Source: Zarea fungicola
Lineage: Eukaryota; Ascomycota; Sordariomycetes; Hypocreales; Cordycipitaceae
Length of the DNA stretch: 64,000 bases
Assembly (NCBI GenBank): GCA_900169235.1
Contig: FWCC01000255.1
Coordinates: forward strand, 39,872-103,871
Direction: 5' to 3'
Of this stretch, positions 12,342 through 24,368 are shown piece after piece. Positions within the stretch are counted from its first letter, which is position 1. Each line of letters opens with the position of its first letter. The translations under genes and the position numbers were made by a program. A model generated the notes under the pieces. The model made no database searches, was not told where the DNA came from, and saw only the letters and a program-made list of their open reading frames with translations.

Positions 12342-15300
12342 GATGATGACGACACTTTGGTGCCCAAAGATAATGTCAGTTACGTCATACAAGCAACTGT
12401 CACTTTGGGAGCAAAAGTTTGACTGTGAGTTTCTTGGTGAGCTCAACAAACGGCACAGCATGTCGGTAATAGTCGATAAAATGCACACGGCATCACGTGC
12501 TGTCAAGGCCCAAGTCCTGTCGGCTCTCCGAAACCAGCCACCTTTCCGGGCAACGGCTAGTCCAGTATCACTGGATTAGACAAGCCATGGACAATTCTAG
12601 CACGTCGCATTCTGACACCATGAATCTCACTCCTGTCTCGGCGTTGCGGCGTGCGATAGTATTTCTGGTGGTACGTGTATGGGACCGCGTGAAGATGGCA
12701 GCGACTGGCGACAGTCGACTGATCTCCAAGTAATCGTCGGCGAGTGGAGGTCTTGGTATAGCGGTGCTAACGAGTCCACGATCTAATATGCTCACGACAT
12801 GATTCGATTAAGAGGATATTAGCCCAGGAGTATCACTATTCAAGCAACGACGGCCTCCTGTGGTGGCCGCCCCTGCCACGCATTGGTTCTCTTTTTTGCC
12901 TGCAATTGCCCATCGATCAGCGTCTGCTATTAATTAACTTTTCGAGAGAGGGCATGCGAAAGAAGGGCAAAAAATGAAACAGAGAGTGTTGAATAGGCTG
13001 ACAACTAGCGAATATTCACAAGTGTGGTTCTAATGTGGACAGCTGTACGGGGATTTGCCTAGTCGAGACTAGAAACCGAGCTCAAATGATCCAAGAACCG
13101 AGCAACCTAGTTCAGGGTGCAATATCCGTTGTCTCAAATCCAGCCGGACAAACGCCTTGGCAACTCTGGCAAGATATCCGAGGAATTTTCAGAAGCTAGA
13201 CTTACGGAGCCTTTGCAAACTGGCCTTGAAGCGACACAACTTGGAGCAAACATTTGCCGCCAAGTGGAATATTGCTTCTGGAACACTGCCATTCTTAGAA
13301 AGGTTGACAGAGTCCCTACGAAGGTGATAACCTGCTCGGCTGAGTGTCAGAATTGTCACGACGATGTCGAAGGAGGAAATGGAACAATCTTCATCGATAT
13401 GCACAGCTAACTAAGCAATTCTGGGCATGCGCAAGAGCATGGATTGGGAAGGGGAAGAGATGCGAAACGGGAAAGCATGTCGTTATGCTCGGCACGCAGG
13501 TCTTGTCTATGTATGGAGGTGCCAATGGAGCACCCGGATTGCCAAGTGAGGGTCGAAATTGTATGTGTTGGGGTCAGAACGTTGCTTGCCGTCTCTGTGG
13601 CAATTTATATGAAGATCACTGGTCCTGCTAATCAGCTTGTTTAACGGCAAGAGACGGCCGTGTACACAACCTTTTATGGCCAGTTTAATACTGATACGAC
13701 GAGAGTTTACAAGACCTACCCGACCCTCTTAGTTATGGCGTGTTGGAAGTCTCAATCCCAGTGGCCTAGGTAGCAACGTGAACGATCAACAAATGGTCCG
13801 TCGCTATTACATTGCATATTTCCGGTGCACATATTTCATCAAATCCATTACAGTTATGCTCAAAATCCATGTAACCTGCAGTAGTAGTGGGTTGCTCAGA
13901 TCTCTTATGGAGAGGAAAAGGAGTTGCTAAGCTGAAGTATTCAGAATGTTGTTCAGTTTGTCATACTTGGCGCTTCTTACATCATGGTCGAATTTCTCCC
14001 GTTTTAGAACAGCAGCTCGCGAGCTTGCCCGTCGCAACTTGTCTCCCCGGGTCGAAATCGCTGGCAAGGATTAAGGGTCAAATGCTGCATTGACAAGAAT
14101 TTCACCTGCGTAAAATTGAATGCTGCCGTGACTGATTTCATTTGAATTAAATTTTTCATCGCTTACAGATTTCTTTAGAGGCAAAACGCGGCCAGAAGAG
14201 CGTTGACTGCCTGCCTTTACTTACCTTGGTGCACAATGTAATGTTTAAACTCTGGTAGAGTTTTGGATGTGAGTCACGTAACTGAGTCTATCACCATTTC
14301 TCACAATTCCAAGTTGTCCTGTTCCGTACAGGTCTCACCCATCTTGATCCGCTCGATTCTCACTGCACAATCGTGGCGCTTTAAGGAGCGCAGCTAAAGC
14401 CGCCAGTGGGCCAGGACAGGAGGAGCCACACGCTTGACATTGCCTGATAGAAACGCTAAATGAATAAAGGAAGAGAAAATTGAGTTGCTGATCAAATGGA
14501 TGCGACTGTCACTCAAGCACCCCAATACAACTTACTGCGCTAGAGTTGTTTGGCGATGGCTTGTTCGCGACTTGACGGTTTTTTGACCTACCTTAGAACG
14601 TAAGAGCAATCAGTTAACCTTCAGTAACGAGGTACGACTTGTCAGTACTCCGCATCCAGCGCTTGGAACCTTTGGAGGCAGGTATTCATCGATGTCAAGC
14701 TCTGAGAACTGGCCAGCGAGACAGGATGCTCCACTCCAGCAGTAATAATCTGCATTTTCGGAAGCCTCAGCGGAGAATCAAGGTTGATCAGTAATTCATC
14801 AAATAAATATATGCTTAAAATATAAGGCTGACAAAACCCAAGGAATGGCCCAACCCGGATGACTTTCCGCGACTCGGCGAAGCTTGGTGGGGTCTCGCTC
14901 AGGGGCTATGTATTGACTGAGCTGGTTCAAGAACCCACATTTGGCGACGTAGCAGATGTAGTGGCATTTATTGACATGAGTAGTCGAACGTGGTTGTATA
15001 TTAGTCCTTCCTCATCAATTGGCAACTAGTTCAGCATCTGGAGAGTACGGAGTAGGGCAACATTCAACGCGTTTATTTCATTACGCTGGAATATCTTGAG
15101 GAAATTACGCCGTTGACAACAAGTATTTGTCTGAGAAACTGTCAAATTGTGGCTTCCCAACCCACACTTGCCGCTAAAATAGCTCCAATACTGGAGGAAG
15201 ACCACGCAAGCCATGACGCAAGCTATGCAGGAACCCTGCATTTTGACGGATGTTGAACCAGAACCGGTCAGGGGCAGACATATTATCCCCTCAAGTCAGC

Positions 15301-15764
15301 AGTCTGGCCAATCTATTCATCACGTATCGCTTTTTGAAAATATGCCACTATTGTCGAGACTCACACTCCACACGGCGGTGAGGAATCTCTCAAATGCTTG
15401 GCAATGAGCGTGGGGGCGCACGGCTTGGCAAATATTATTTCCTGCCGCTAGAAATCAGACGATGCTGACAGCCACCTCGGTGAATCCTTAGTGGGTTGCG
15501 CTTGGACTCCCGCGACAGCCAATAGTGACAGTTCCCACAAGTTTCAGAGTCGAGCCATGAGCCGAGCCATGAGCCGAGCCATGAGCCGAGCCATGAGTTT
15601 CGAGTAACTATGAGCAACGCATGCGGTTACAGATTTTGTTCCGTTGACCATTGACCACGTAAATGCAGAAATCTGCTCCATCTCGTAGGATGATGTGGCG
15701 CTGTAATTGGAGGCACTGTTGCAGAAAGTGCCGTTGAGCAAGTACATGATAGAATGACTTGCAT
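12342..15764. other. gene-free stretch (3.4 kb)
   Basis: No recognisable coding exon on either strand. The only ordered structure is a 12-bp tandem array at 15547-15594. Confidence 0.5.
15547..15594. repeat. 12-bp tandem repeat, four copies
   Basis: Four head-to-tail copies of gagccgagccat; the first copy has one substitution (t for c). It lies about 170 bases past the stop codon of the GT32 gene. It stays open on the minus strand, but no coding role is supported. Confidence 0.9.
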
Positions 15765-16952
15765 TCAAATGAGATTGCCCTTGTTGATTCGGGCGATATT
15801 GTCCTCATCAATACCTTTGCCTCGATGCGTGTGGCTCCAGTATGTGATTGACATGCTGCCCTTGTCGTGAACATGGAGATTCTCTTTGCAGCGCGTGGAG
15901 TTGAATGAGTCGCTCTCGGCAGAGCAAGACTCTCTGTTTTCTTCGATACTCCAGTCAAAGGGATAAACCATATGGCCAGGGAGCAGAAAGACTGGATCAG
16001 ATGTGGCATTGCACGAAGCAGCATACCGGACAATGTTTTCTTGCAGTGCGATCGGTCCCGTCCACTGTTCCGGGGACGGATAGTCGTACCACAGTCGATG
16101 AAGGAGACTTCTGCTTTTCTTCACCTCAGCCTGCGCAAATCGCAGTGGATGTAGGAAAAAGGGATGGTTAGGAGATGCTGCCATCCATGCATTGGGTATA
16201 TGGTGCGCAAAGCTTTCGTTTGAGCCCATCCGACCAAAGATGGCGCTTCGGCGAGGTTCATGACGAGAATTTGGCAAAGTGGCTGGATTGTACGCAGCAA
16301 TTGACTCGACTGTTGGACGTAAGCAATCTGTATCCAAATCGGCGTACACACTGTTGGCAACTCGTTAGCAAACGACATCAACACTGAGCTTGAGAGGGAG
16401 AGATTACCCGCCAAAAATAAACATGTACACGTTGCGAGCCAAGTCTGCTCTGTAGATGTTACTGGGCAGGCTTAAATATGTGTCGACAAGCCATGGAGTG
16501 TATGACTTGACGAGTGTTAGGTTATCTTCATCAGTCCACAGCACCCATTCCCAGTCGGGATGTTGCCGCCGGCAGGAGTCGCTCCATTGCTCAAACTTAA
16601 TCGGCAACGCTGATGACTTCCAGCTTTGGTGCAACAATTTGGGGATACCAGTCCCCAGTGGCTTGCCCCGACAAAGGAGTTCGGCAGCTGATAGCGCCGA
16701 TGCTCCCTTCTTTTGTGTCTGTGTTTTTGACTGGCTTGACTGGGGCAACAGCGGGCAGTTCAAGGACTTTGGGGGGTACTTGATCTCAACTCTTTCGGAG
16801 CAGATCGGCTTCCTTCTGGATAATGCAACCCAGAATATGATTGAGGCAATTATCAGAATGGACATAACGCGCACACGACGTTGCCGACGCAGACTTTGAC
16901 TGTATGCCATTTTAAAGTAGTTTAGTCTGTGGTCGTTGGTAAGTCCTTTCAT
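15765..16952 (-). CDS. GT32 glycosyltransferase, Och1-like alpha-1,6-mannosyltransferase family (376 aa)
   Basis: Two exons, 16952-16408 and 16350-15765, join through a 57-bp intron whose splice completes FGGVYADLDTDC. The DxD motif in it (DLD, nearby LDTD) is the nucleotide-sugar and metal-binding signature of GT32 enzymes (Och1, Hoc1, inositolphosphorylceramide mannosyltransferases). A short cytoplasmic tail and one membrane anchor (SILIIASIIFWVAL, about residues 31-44) make it a type II membrane protein, expected in the Golgi. IPKLLHQSWKS and SNIYRADLARN are further family hallmarks. An alternative start at 16910 (MAYSQ) would shorten the tail by 14 residues. Likely job: adding mannose to N-glycans or sphingolipids; the exact acceptor cannot be told. 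The C-terminus is short, so a further small exon is possible. Confidence 0.88.
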
Positions 16953-19113
16953 TGTGATTGAAGGGCGAATGTTTTCACCTGGGCACTGATTGTAGCAGTT
17001 CGGGTAAAACGGGAAAGAAGCTCTCTTTGTTACTAATGCGCCTATGTTTTATTAACTTATTATTGAGTATCCCTGCACATCTTAAAACCGTTACCCACGC
17101 TTTGCGGCCGGAAGTAAGCTGTGGCGTTCAAGACTCGTCATCTATGGAGATGCAAGGATGTTACAAATCCTATGTCGTCGGCCTCGGCTGTCTATTTACA
17201 TTGCTGAATAACATTCCAACACTGCCCAAACTGTTTCTCCTCTCGAGGTTTCGCCGATCATCTATTGGGTTGAGAGAGAATTAAGAGTTGTACTCAAGTC
17301 ATGCAAAGCGATTGCTTCCAGGATAATCGAAGCCCGTTGTGATTGAGCAGCTGCCTGTTCTGCCAATGTGTACTTTTAACATCCTTGTCATAAAAGTGGC
17401 CCAATACGGGCCTTAGACAACTAGTTCAAACGGAGTGCCACCTCGTTTGCTCGCCAACTCGCCTTGTAAGGCTTGATGATCCAATGTCGTGGGGGTAGCT
17501 TAGCCCCGTCACTTCCGAGCTAACTCCAAGTGGACAGTCTTCCGACACTGTGCCCATGCAGCTTCACGAAACATTCTCCATCGAGTCATGTCTCTCTCAC
17601 TAGTGTTGCAACGGCTTTGCTCATTGACTCGGTTACTACTAATATCTCTACAGACTTCCCAAAGGTTGTATAAAGTTGGACGGTTGAGGACTGAAACTGG
17701 TTCAGCTTTTTCATCTTTATCCGTGCAAGACCTAGGGAGTGTTCTGGCAAATGCAAAGTTTCTGTCGAGGCGTCGATAAGAACCTTCATACCAATGTAGA
17801 AAATTGTTGTCGCACTTCCTCAAATCAATTTTATTAGATGCAGCGCTGCGGCAGAGCTAAGATTTGGGTATTCTGTTCCCGCCGGCATTTACACTTTGCC
17901 TCCCCGTCAACAGCGATTCGTTTGGAGGCGGATTAAAAGTTGCGGAGCCATACATTACAATAATCCTGCAGTCTCTCGCGCTATCAAATCGAGGTTGATA
18001 CACCTGTAGGTTATACACTATTTATCAGGATGACGCAAGGTCAAGCCAGTGTCAGCGCCGCCGACGTTGGTGGGCTTTCCCCGCAAGAACAGACACTTGA
18101 GAAGCGCAGGAGTACGGGTTCACTCTTCCCCCGTATGACCTGTTCAAGATATCGTAGAGTCAATGGAAACAGCAAGAAAAAATATCATGGGGATTGTACG
18201 ACAATCTACCAAAAGTCCTGAAATCTAGCTAACAGATCTTGAAAAAGACTTAGCAACTACGCTCTAGTCAAGTCCACACATTGGAGTCTTCTCAGGTTTA
18301 GCAGATGAGGGAATCCTACGAGCAAGAAGATAACAGAAAAAACATATGCTAGTAGAGACTCTGTGTGTAATACTCGGAAAGGTGATGGAGTAGGCACTGC
18401 GGCTGCTGGACGGCCAAGGCTCAAGGGCAACGCCACGCCGATGGGCGATGAGGGAGGGAAAGATCGGGGTCGATTCCTGGACGGGGCGCTAATTTGTATA
18501 ATGATGGTCAGCTTCTCTAGTTAAAGCCATTCTCCATACTTATTTTCATGTTCAAAACGGCACCGAGCTTGGCTGAATTGGTTAATTGCCTTCACACTTC
18601 AAGGATTGCCGATTACCCACCAAGATGGATGTCTTCAAGCGTACTGGAACAGGGACCTTTTCCCTAGCGCAATCGTATTACGATGCCAAGCAATCTGACT
18701 ACTGGGTTAATGTATTAAAAACGCATTTTTGCCACTAAAACTCGCGGCATGTTAAGATTCTTGGCTGATGGGTCCCGTCTTGGACCATCTTGGCAAGATC
18801 CGGTTGGGAGCGGATCGCCGACTGCTGTTTCACGTTGCGGCATTGCTCCCGTGGAATGGTCAGGCTTTCGGTAAATTTAACTAGCTTATATACAAAAACT
18901 ATTAGAGTAAATTATGGGATAAGGAACAGGATTCATTAAGCCCAAAGATTTTCTGCAAAAGAATTAAGATTGTGTAACACCGCCCACCATAAAGCTGACT
19001 CTGGTATCGATTCTTCTAGCTCAGCAATGGCAGCCACGCCAGAGACGCCTTTTAAACCTGCCCTCAGGGTGATTTAATTCATATGATAGTAAAATCTCCC
19101 TAATCTCTGCAAA
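16953..19113. other. gene-free stretch (2.2 kb)
   Basis: Short frames on both strands (for example 17509-17823 minus) without recognisable domains; no tRNA fold could be built. Confidence 0.5.
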
Positions 19114-20786
19114 TTAATCCCGTAAAGAGCCCCGGATGGGTGAGATGGTCCCCTTCTGGTGGACGAAGACTGCATACGCGACGCTCGCAGAGGCAACGGC
19201 GCCAAGTGAGACGAGAGAAGGCCATTTGAACTGGTCCGGTCTAAAGAATACAATAGTTGAGGTATACGAGAGGATTTCAAATAAGTTTTGCCAGGCTGCT
19301 TCAATGGATGAAAATGCGCCCCGATTGTCCGCCGCGACGTTCTATGGAGGTTGTTAGACAGGATACAGAGGAGTAAACTGGACTGGTTTGGAAAGCTCTC
19401 ACCTCTTGTACAAGCAGCTGAACGCACAAGTCAAACCCTCGAAGTCCCAACCGACTAAGTATTGTTCCGCTCACAAGGGCTGTAGCGGAGATGATGGGCT
19501 TGTCCTCATACACTATAAAAACAGCCATGCCACACGCTAGCATCCCGAGCTGCCAGCTACTCAGCCAGATACCTGCCCTCACCGGCCCAAGAATTCCTAT
19601 CAGCCAGGGTGCTGCCCAAGTGGCAAGGACTTCAAATCCAACACTGAATGTCCTAGCAATGCCAACTTGTGTCGAAGAGTAACCTGTTGACAGTAAATAT
19701 GTGACCATCTGGCCGCCGAAGCTAAGCACTGTGAGATAGAGCAATGCGCCGGCAAAAGATGGCATGAATGCCGAGTGATGAAAGTAAGAGACAAAGTCAG
19801 ATATCGACTTCCTGAGAAGCATTAGTGCATAGTCCCAGATATTGCCTGGGCTTTCCGCCACCTGGTCCCTCGATTGACTGGTCTCCGATTGATCGTGTGG
19901 TGAGTACGTGATTTGCTTGGCACCTTGAAGATCAGGAACCTCATAATAGACAGAGGCTATAGCAAAGTATTCAACCAAGACAGAGGCAGCATTCATGGCA
20001 AAGTTGATAAGAATAGCATGACGGGTGGAGATGCTATCGATGAGAGCAATGAAGAGCGGGCCAACCAGCTTGCAATGCAGATCGATACGGCGCATCTCCG
20101 CATTCAAGTATTTTAGATTTTTAGAGTTCCCTGCAGCCACAACAACAACCTAGATAGTGAGTCAGCGTATGTTTCCAGACAGCAATTCCGCTCGAAATCC
20201 GTACCCAGTCCTTCTCCACAGAGACCAAGTTCATAATAGAGCATAGCTTTTCTATACAGGCTAAAATTGTAACAAGTACAAGAAATCTGGTATTCCAGCT
20301 CGGAAGGGGGCCGTGGATGATGAAGATATAGAAAATGCCACAAGAGAGAGCCACGACGAATCGCTGGAGGACTAGTAACACGCAAAACTCGTTAGCATGG
20401 CTGCGATGTCGTACGTATCAAGCTATGTCGTCAATCTCACCAATGGATACACGGACCACTTGCAATCGGTTACCGACATCGATGTAATACCCAACTGCCG
20501 ACGCAAAAACTATCGCGGAGACTCCACGCGTTAATGCATACACCGACATTGGCAGTAAGCTGCCTGGGAAAATGGTTGCCAGGTACAGGACGGCTCCAAA
20601 CTCGAAGACGCGGGAGTTCCATGTTGATAAGAAGTGTGATATGTAAAGGCGCCGCGCAATACGAGCAGATATCGGGTTCTTGGGCCCTGTGTTTTCTTCT
20701 ACGTCTCGCAACAGCGGCGCGGTCTCGTCGGCAGGCGCTCTGAACGACATGAAGGAATAACTGATCGAGAAATGGCTTTGGAGCAT
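19114..20786 (-). CDS. ferroportin-family iron exporter (SLC40-like, 495 aa)
   Basis: Four exons, 20786-20441, 20371-20205, 20149-19403 and 19341-19114, with GT-AG introns of 55-69 bp and phases 1, 0, 0. Ferroportin hallmarks are seen in order: RRLYISHFLSTWNSRVFEFG (first helix), SVYALTRGVSAIVFASAVG, ILACIEKLCSIMNLVSVEKD, MRRIDLHCKLVGPLFIALI, GLRGFDLCVQLLVQE and AFSSIEAAWQNLFE. About ten to twelve hydrophobic segments are present. The family moves Fe(II) out of the cytosol; in fungi the plasma membrane or vacuole is the likely site. A shorter start at 20750 (MSFRAP) is equally possible. The gene runs divergently from the Zn2Cys6 regulator at 21727 across a 0.94-kb gap, suggesting, without proof, shared control. 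Confidence 0.9.
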
Positions 20787-21726
20787 GTAACAACTGAGAT
20801 TTCTTGAAAACTTTGAAGGGTGAAAATAGCCATCTGGTGTCTACTTCTTCGTGATATTAATAGACACTTCGATGAGTCGGTGGGAACAGTCGGGATGGGG
20901 CAGTCGAATCGGTATTCCCTGCGCGAAACAGCGGGCTGGCGGCAGTGGGATCAGGCGTCGGCATTGAGTCGGCGAAATCGCTAGAACCAGGAATCATTCT
21001 TTTTTTAATAGGGTACCGTTGGATCTTTTGGAATTTAATAGCTCTCCATCGAGTAGACTGTTTTCAGTCCCGCCGTTGACGCCTTCCAAGAAGGTTGGCT
21101 CGTGCGTTGACTGGAAGCGATGCGGAATAATTCTATTAATATAAAACAAAGCTTGTCTTACTTGATCTCAAAGTAAATAAGCAGAATCAGTAATCAGTTC
21201 ATTTCCTCAATGCTGTTCGGTGTAATCATTATACATTTAGCCTCGCCGCGTGGTATAAGAGTAAACGCGGTTGGCGTTGGTTGACTTGTAATTTCGCAAT
21301 TGCTAAAAGGCCAAATAGTACATTCAGTACAAACTGCAGCTATTGCAGAACATACTCACTTTCGACGGAACCCATGCTGAGCGACCCATGCTGAGCGACT
21401 TATGCCGCAACAGCGCCTCCAAAGGGTCTAAGTAGTCTCATCGTATGCTACCTGATTGGGAAACGTTAATCTAAATCGACCCGCCACGGAATGATGTATT
21501 CCGCTTACATAAAAATGTTCCACATTGCCAGGCAAAGTTCATAGCAAACTCTAAACGCGTTGCCTGACTCACTCGGCTTGAATGCTTATATAATCGGAAT
21601 GAGCCGTCTCCGTGGCCCCGCGTCAAATGGTTATTCATGTACTCAGTATAAACCACACAGAAAACGTTCAGTCGGAGTCCGTCTATCCCGACAGTTTCCT
21701 GGCAGCCTCTGCCATAATAATCCAAT
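20787..21726. other. divergent intergenic region between ferroportin and C6 regulator
   Basis: A 940-bp gap between two divergent starts. It holds an imperfect direct repeat around ccatgctgagcgac (21371-21400). No GATA-type iron-regulator site array was identified by eye. Confidence 0.5.
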
Positions 21727-23940
21727 ATGCCTCCCAGGCATGCTTGCGATGTCTGTTTCAAGAGAAAGGTATACATCACCGGAATGACCCGTCCAGTCCA
21801 GGTATACCTGTCCTATTTTTAAAAAACAGCCGGCTGATGTAATGAGGGCTAGATCCAATGCTGTATCTCTAATGCAGGGCCGCCCTGCGATTGGTGCACA
21901 CATCAGGGCATCGATTGCACGTTTACAAGGGCACCAGTACGGAAGAAACAGCGCCGGTATGTTACTCAAATCGGGCTACCTAGGTTCTCGGAATTCTAAT
22001 GAATATTTGCGACTAGCATCACGCAGGAGACTGTTAGCGAGCTCTTCCGCCGAATCGAGGAATTGGAAAGCGGTTTACCAAGGAATAGCGTGTCGGCTCC
22101 GATTTCGAATAACGCATCGCCAACCGCAAGCAGCAATGTGCACTCACATGACGGATCCTCCTTGTCCGAAAACTCTCCAAGTGCAGTGGCGGAGTCTTCA
22201 GTCCCCGTCTATTCAGAATTGTCTTCTGCTATATTTCAACCAAGTCCCGCCATCCCATCACCTGAAAGTGGCGAGTGGATTGCCACCCAACGGGATGCAG
22301 GAGTGCATTGGTACTACAAGGGAATGCGAATATTGTCAGAAAGAGGTGTGAAATGGATGTCATCGAGGACTGGACAGGATATCGCATTAGACGTATTCCT
22401 GCCTCTGAACATTGGGGTGAATCAGCCCCCCTATCCGACTTGTCCTACGCCAGTTTACGTTCCTCAGCACCAACTGCGTGAACTGCCAGAGGAATGTGTG
22501 ACTTATGAGGCACTGGCCGTTTGTTATTATTCCCGCAGTCGATTCGAGTTCCCCATCTTTGACAAAGTGATACTTGAGGCAACAGTCAAAAAGGCCTATC
22601 AAGAATCTCTCTATGCCGACTCGTCCCACGTTCAGATACCAGCCAGGGCGTGTGTTTGGGCGATACATGCTATAGCAACCCGCGTTCAAGCAGGCTGGAA
22701 CCAAACGCTTCCCGACAACGACGTATGCGCCAGCAGAGCACGAGCACTTATCGATCTTGTTGCAGAATTATCAAACTTGGAGCAGCTACAAGCTGTTCTT
22801 CTACTGGTAAGTTGAATAGGTATGCCGGAAAAGGGAGATGGACCATGACCATTAAACATGAATGTAGCAAGCATATTATTCCTTCACTAGTCAATGGAGA
22901 AGTTTCAGCTTTCTTCATCCACGCGCCTGTCGCATGGTGTGTGACCTTGGTGGCCACTTCCTCCAATCAAACAAACCGCCCACACCGAAAGACTCCTTCA
23001 CTGCACATCAGACTCACTACATCAGGGAGCTCTTCTGGCATTGTTACATTTTGGATAAAGATATCGCACTACGCGCAGGGCTGCCCCCAGTTCTTACTAG
23101 AGAATACTGCGATTTGACCTGCTCGCTCCAGCCAGCAGCAGCGAGCAGCTCGGGTGCTAAGGAACGTACTCGTCCACTCGCCAACGAGCGCAATCTTAGT
23201 ATCATCAAGGAGAAAGCCTGTTGGCTGCTCTATTCTCCGGCGGCCTTTAGAGTAACAGACACCCAACTGTTGCTAAACGTTCGCCAGCTAGACGATGAGC
23301 TGGAGCAGTGGAGGCTTGCCATCCTTCCCATAATGCGGCCTAGACTTACGGTCCCCTCAGAGCAAACTTTACTAGCACCTGCAGCTGATTTTTCGCAGAG
23401 GATGCAATACATCAACTTGCAACTTGACTATCATTACACCTTGACTGCGTTCCACATGGCAGTCGGGAGCTGTGGCACCATCGATGAAGATGAAAACCTG
23501 CCGGAAGACCTGCACTGCGTCATGCACTCAAGTATTGACATCTCCCTTGAGGCCTGTCGCTCAACGCTGTCATTTCTTCAGGCTTCCGCGGGTTCCCTTG
23601 GCCAGGGAGCGTTCCAGTATGTCAGCCTAGCCTTTAGCCTTGTCTATGACCGAGTGGGTAGGTTTCATGCTGCTAATAAAAAACCTACAGACACATCTAC
23701 CTTTACGCCCCAAATGCAGCAATGACATTGTTTGTGAATATTCTCATTCATCCACTTTATGAGCGCGCATTTTCCGATTTGGATCTCTTGGCTGCAACCT
23801 TCCGCTTTCTTCAAGAAACTCCATTTCTCACGCTTTCTCCCCATGAGACGAACCTATTACAGAGGCTTAATAATTTCCTGATGGAGCTTGTTCGATTAGG
23901 AAAGTGCGCTGTCTGGAAGGCCAAGGAGGGTAAAGGTTAA
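21727..23940 (+). CDS. Zn2Cys6 fungal transcription factor, five exons (644 aa)
   Basis: Exons are 21727-21768, 21853-21956, 22017-22806, 22868-23616 and 23691-23940 (GT-AG introns of 60-84 bp). The first exon is only 14 codons (MPPRHACDVCFKRK) and splices to IQCCISNAGPPCDWC, completing C-x2-C-x6-C-x8-C-x2-C-x6-C. A short coiled coil follows (TVSELFRRIEELESGL). The central Fungal_trans-type domain includes ACRMVCDLGGH and HYIRELFWHCYILDKDIALR, the classic signature of this regulator fold. For exon 4 the GTATGT donor at 23617 was preferred because it restores the frame to IYLYAPNAAMTLFVNIL; donors closer by leave an intron under 30 bases. A nuclear activator is likely. The neighbouring divergent ferroportin gene is a candidate target, by inference only. 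Confidence 0.88.
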
Positions 23941-24368
23941 TGCGATGAAGGACGCTGTCTGGAAGTGATGGACTACTGTTGTACTTGTACAACAGACGGG
24001 TGTTTCTTTTTTGTCGAGGAATGCGATTTACAAATGGCGTAACAGTTAAGTGTACTATTACTTTCTAGATTTGAAATTTAGGATTGCCGAATGGGATATA
24101 GAGACTTGGAATATTGACATGTCGAAATAATAAAGACTCTCTGCACAAGCAGAGCTATGAGGCTATCTTGACACTGTAGTGGCCACGGCTCAGCCTAGCC
24201 AGAGCAATGGGGCAACCTCTGAATTCTCAAAATTAAGACTTTTCATTTTCAGTAGGATTCACTACCGTTTGAAGTCCATTCCAGGTTCTTATGACGCTGC
24301 TCAGCTAAAGCTGCAGAAACGTATTGAGCTGAATTGATTGCAGGTTGTTTGTTATTCTATGATATCAA
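23941..24368. other. 3' intergenic region
   Basis: Convergent gap between the C6 regulator and the PARG-like gene; nothing coding seen. Confidence 0.5.

Noticed and set aside
15608..16033. Minus-strand frame overlapping the end of the GT32 gene
   Set aside because: It lies in another frame of exon 2; the GT32 frame carries the DxD motif and reaches a clear stop.
18400..18500. Possible tRNA T-loop (ggtcgattcc)
   Set aside because: No acceptor stem or D-arm could be paired around it; the same holds for similar strings near 43530 and 49140.
21842..22351. 169-codon plus-strand frame at the start of the 21.7-kb regulator
   Set aside because: It reads through two introns in the wrong frame; the spliced frame gives the zinc cluster.
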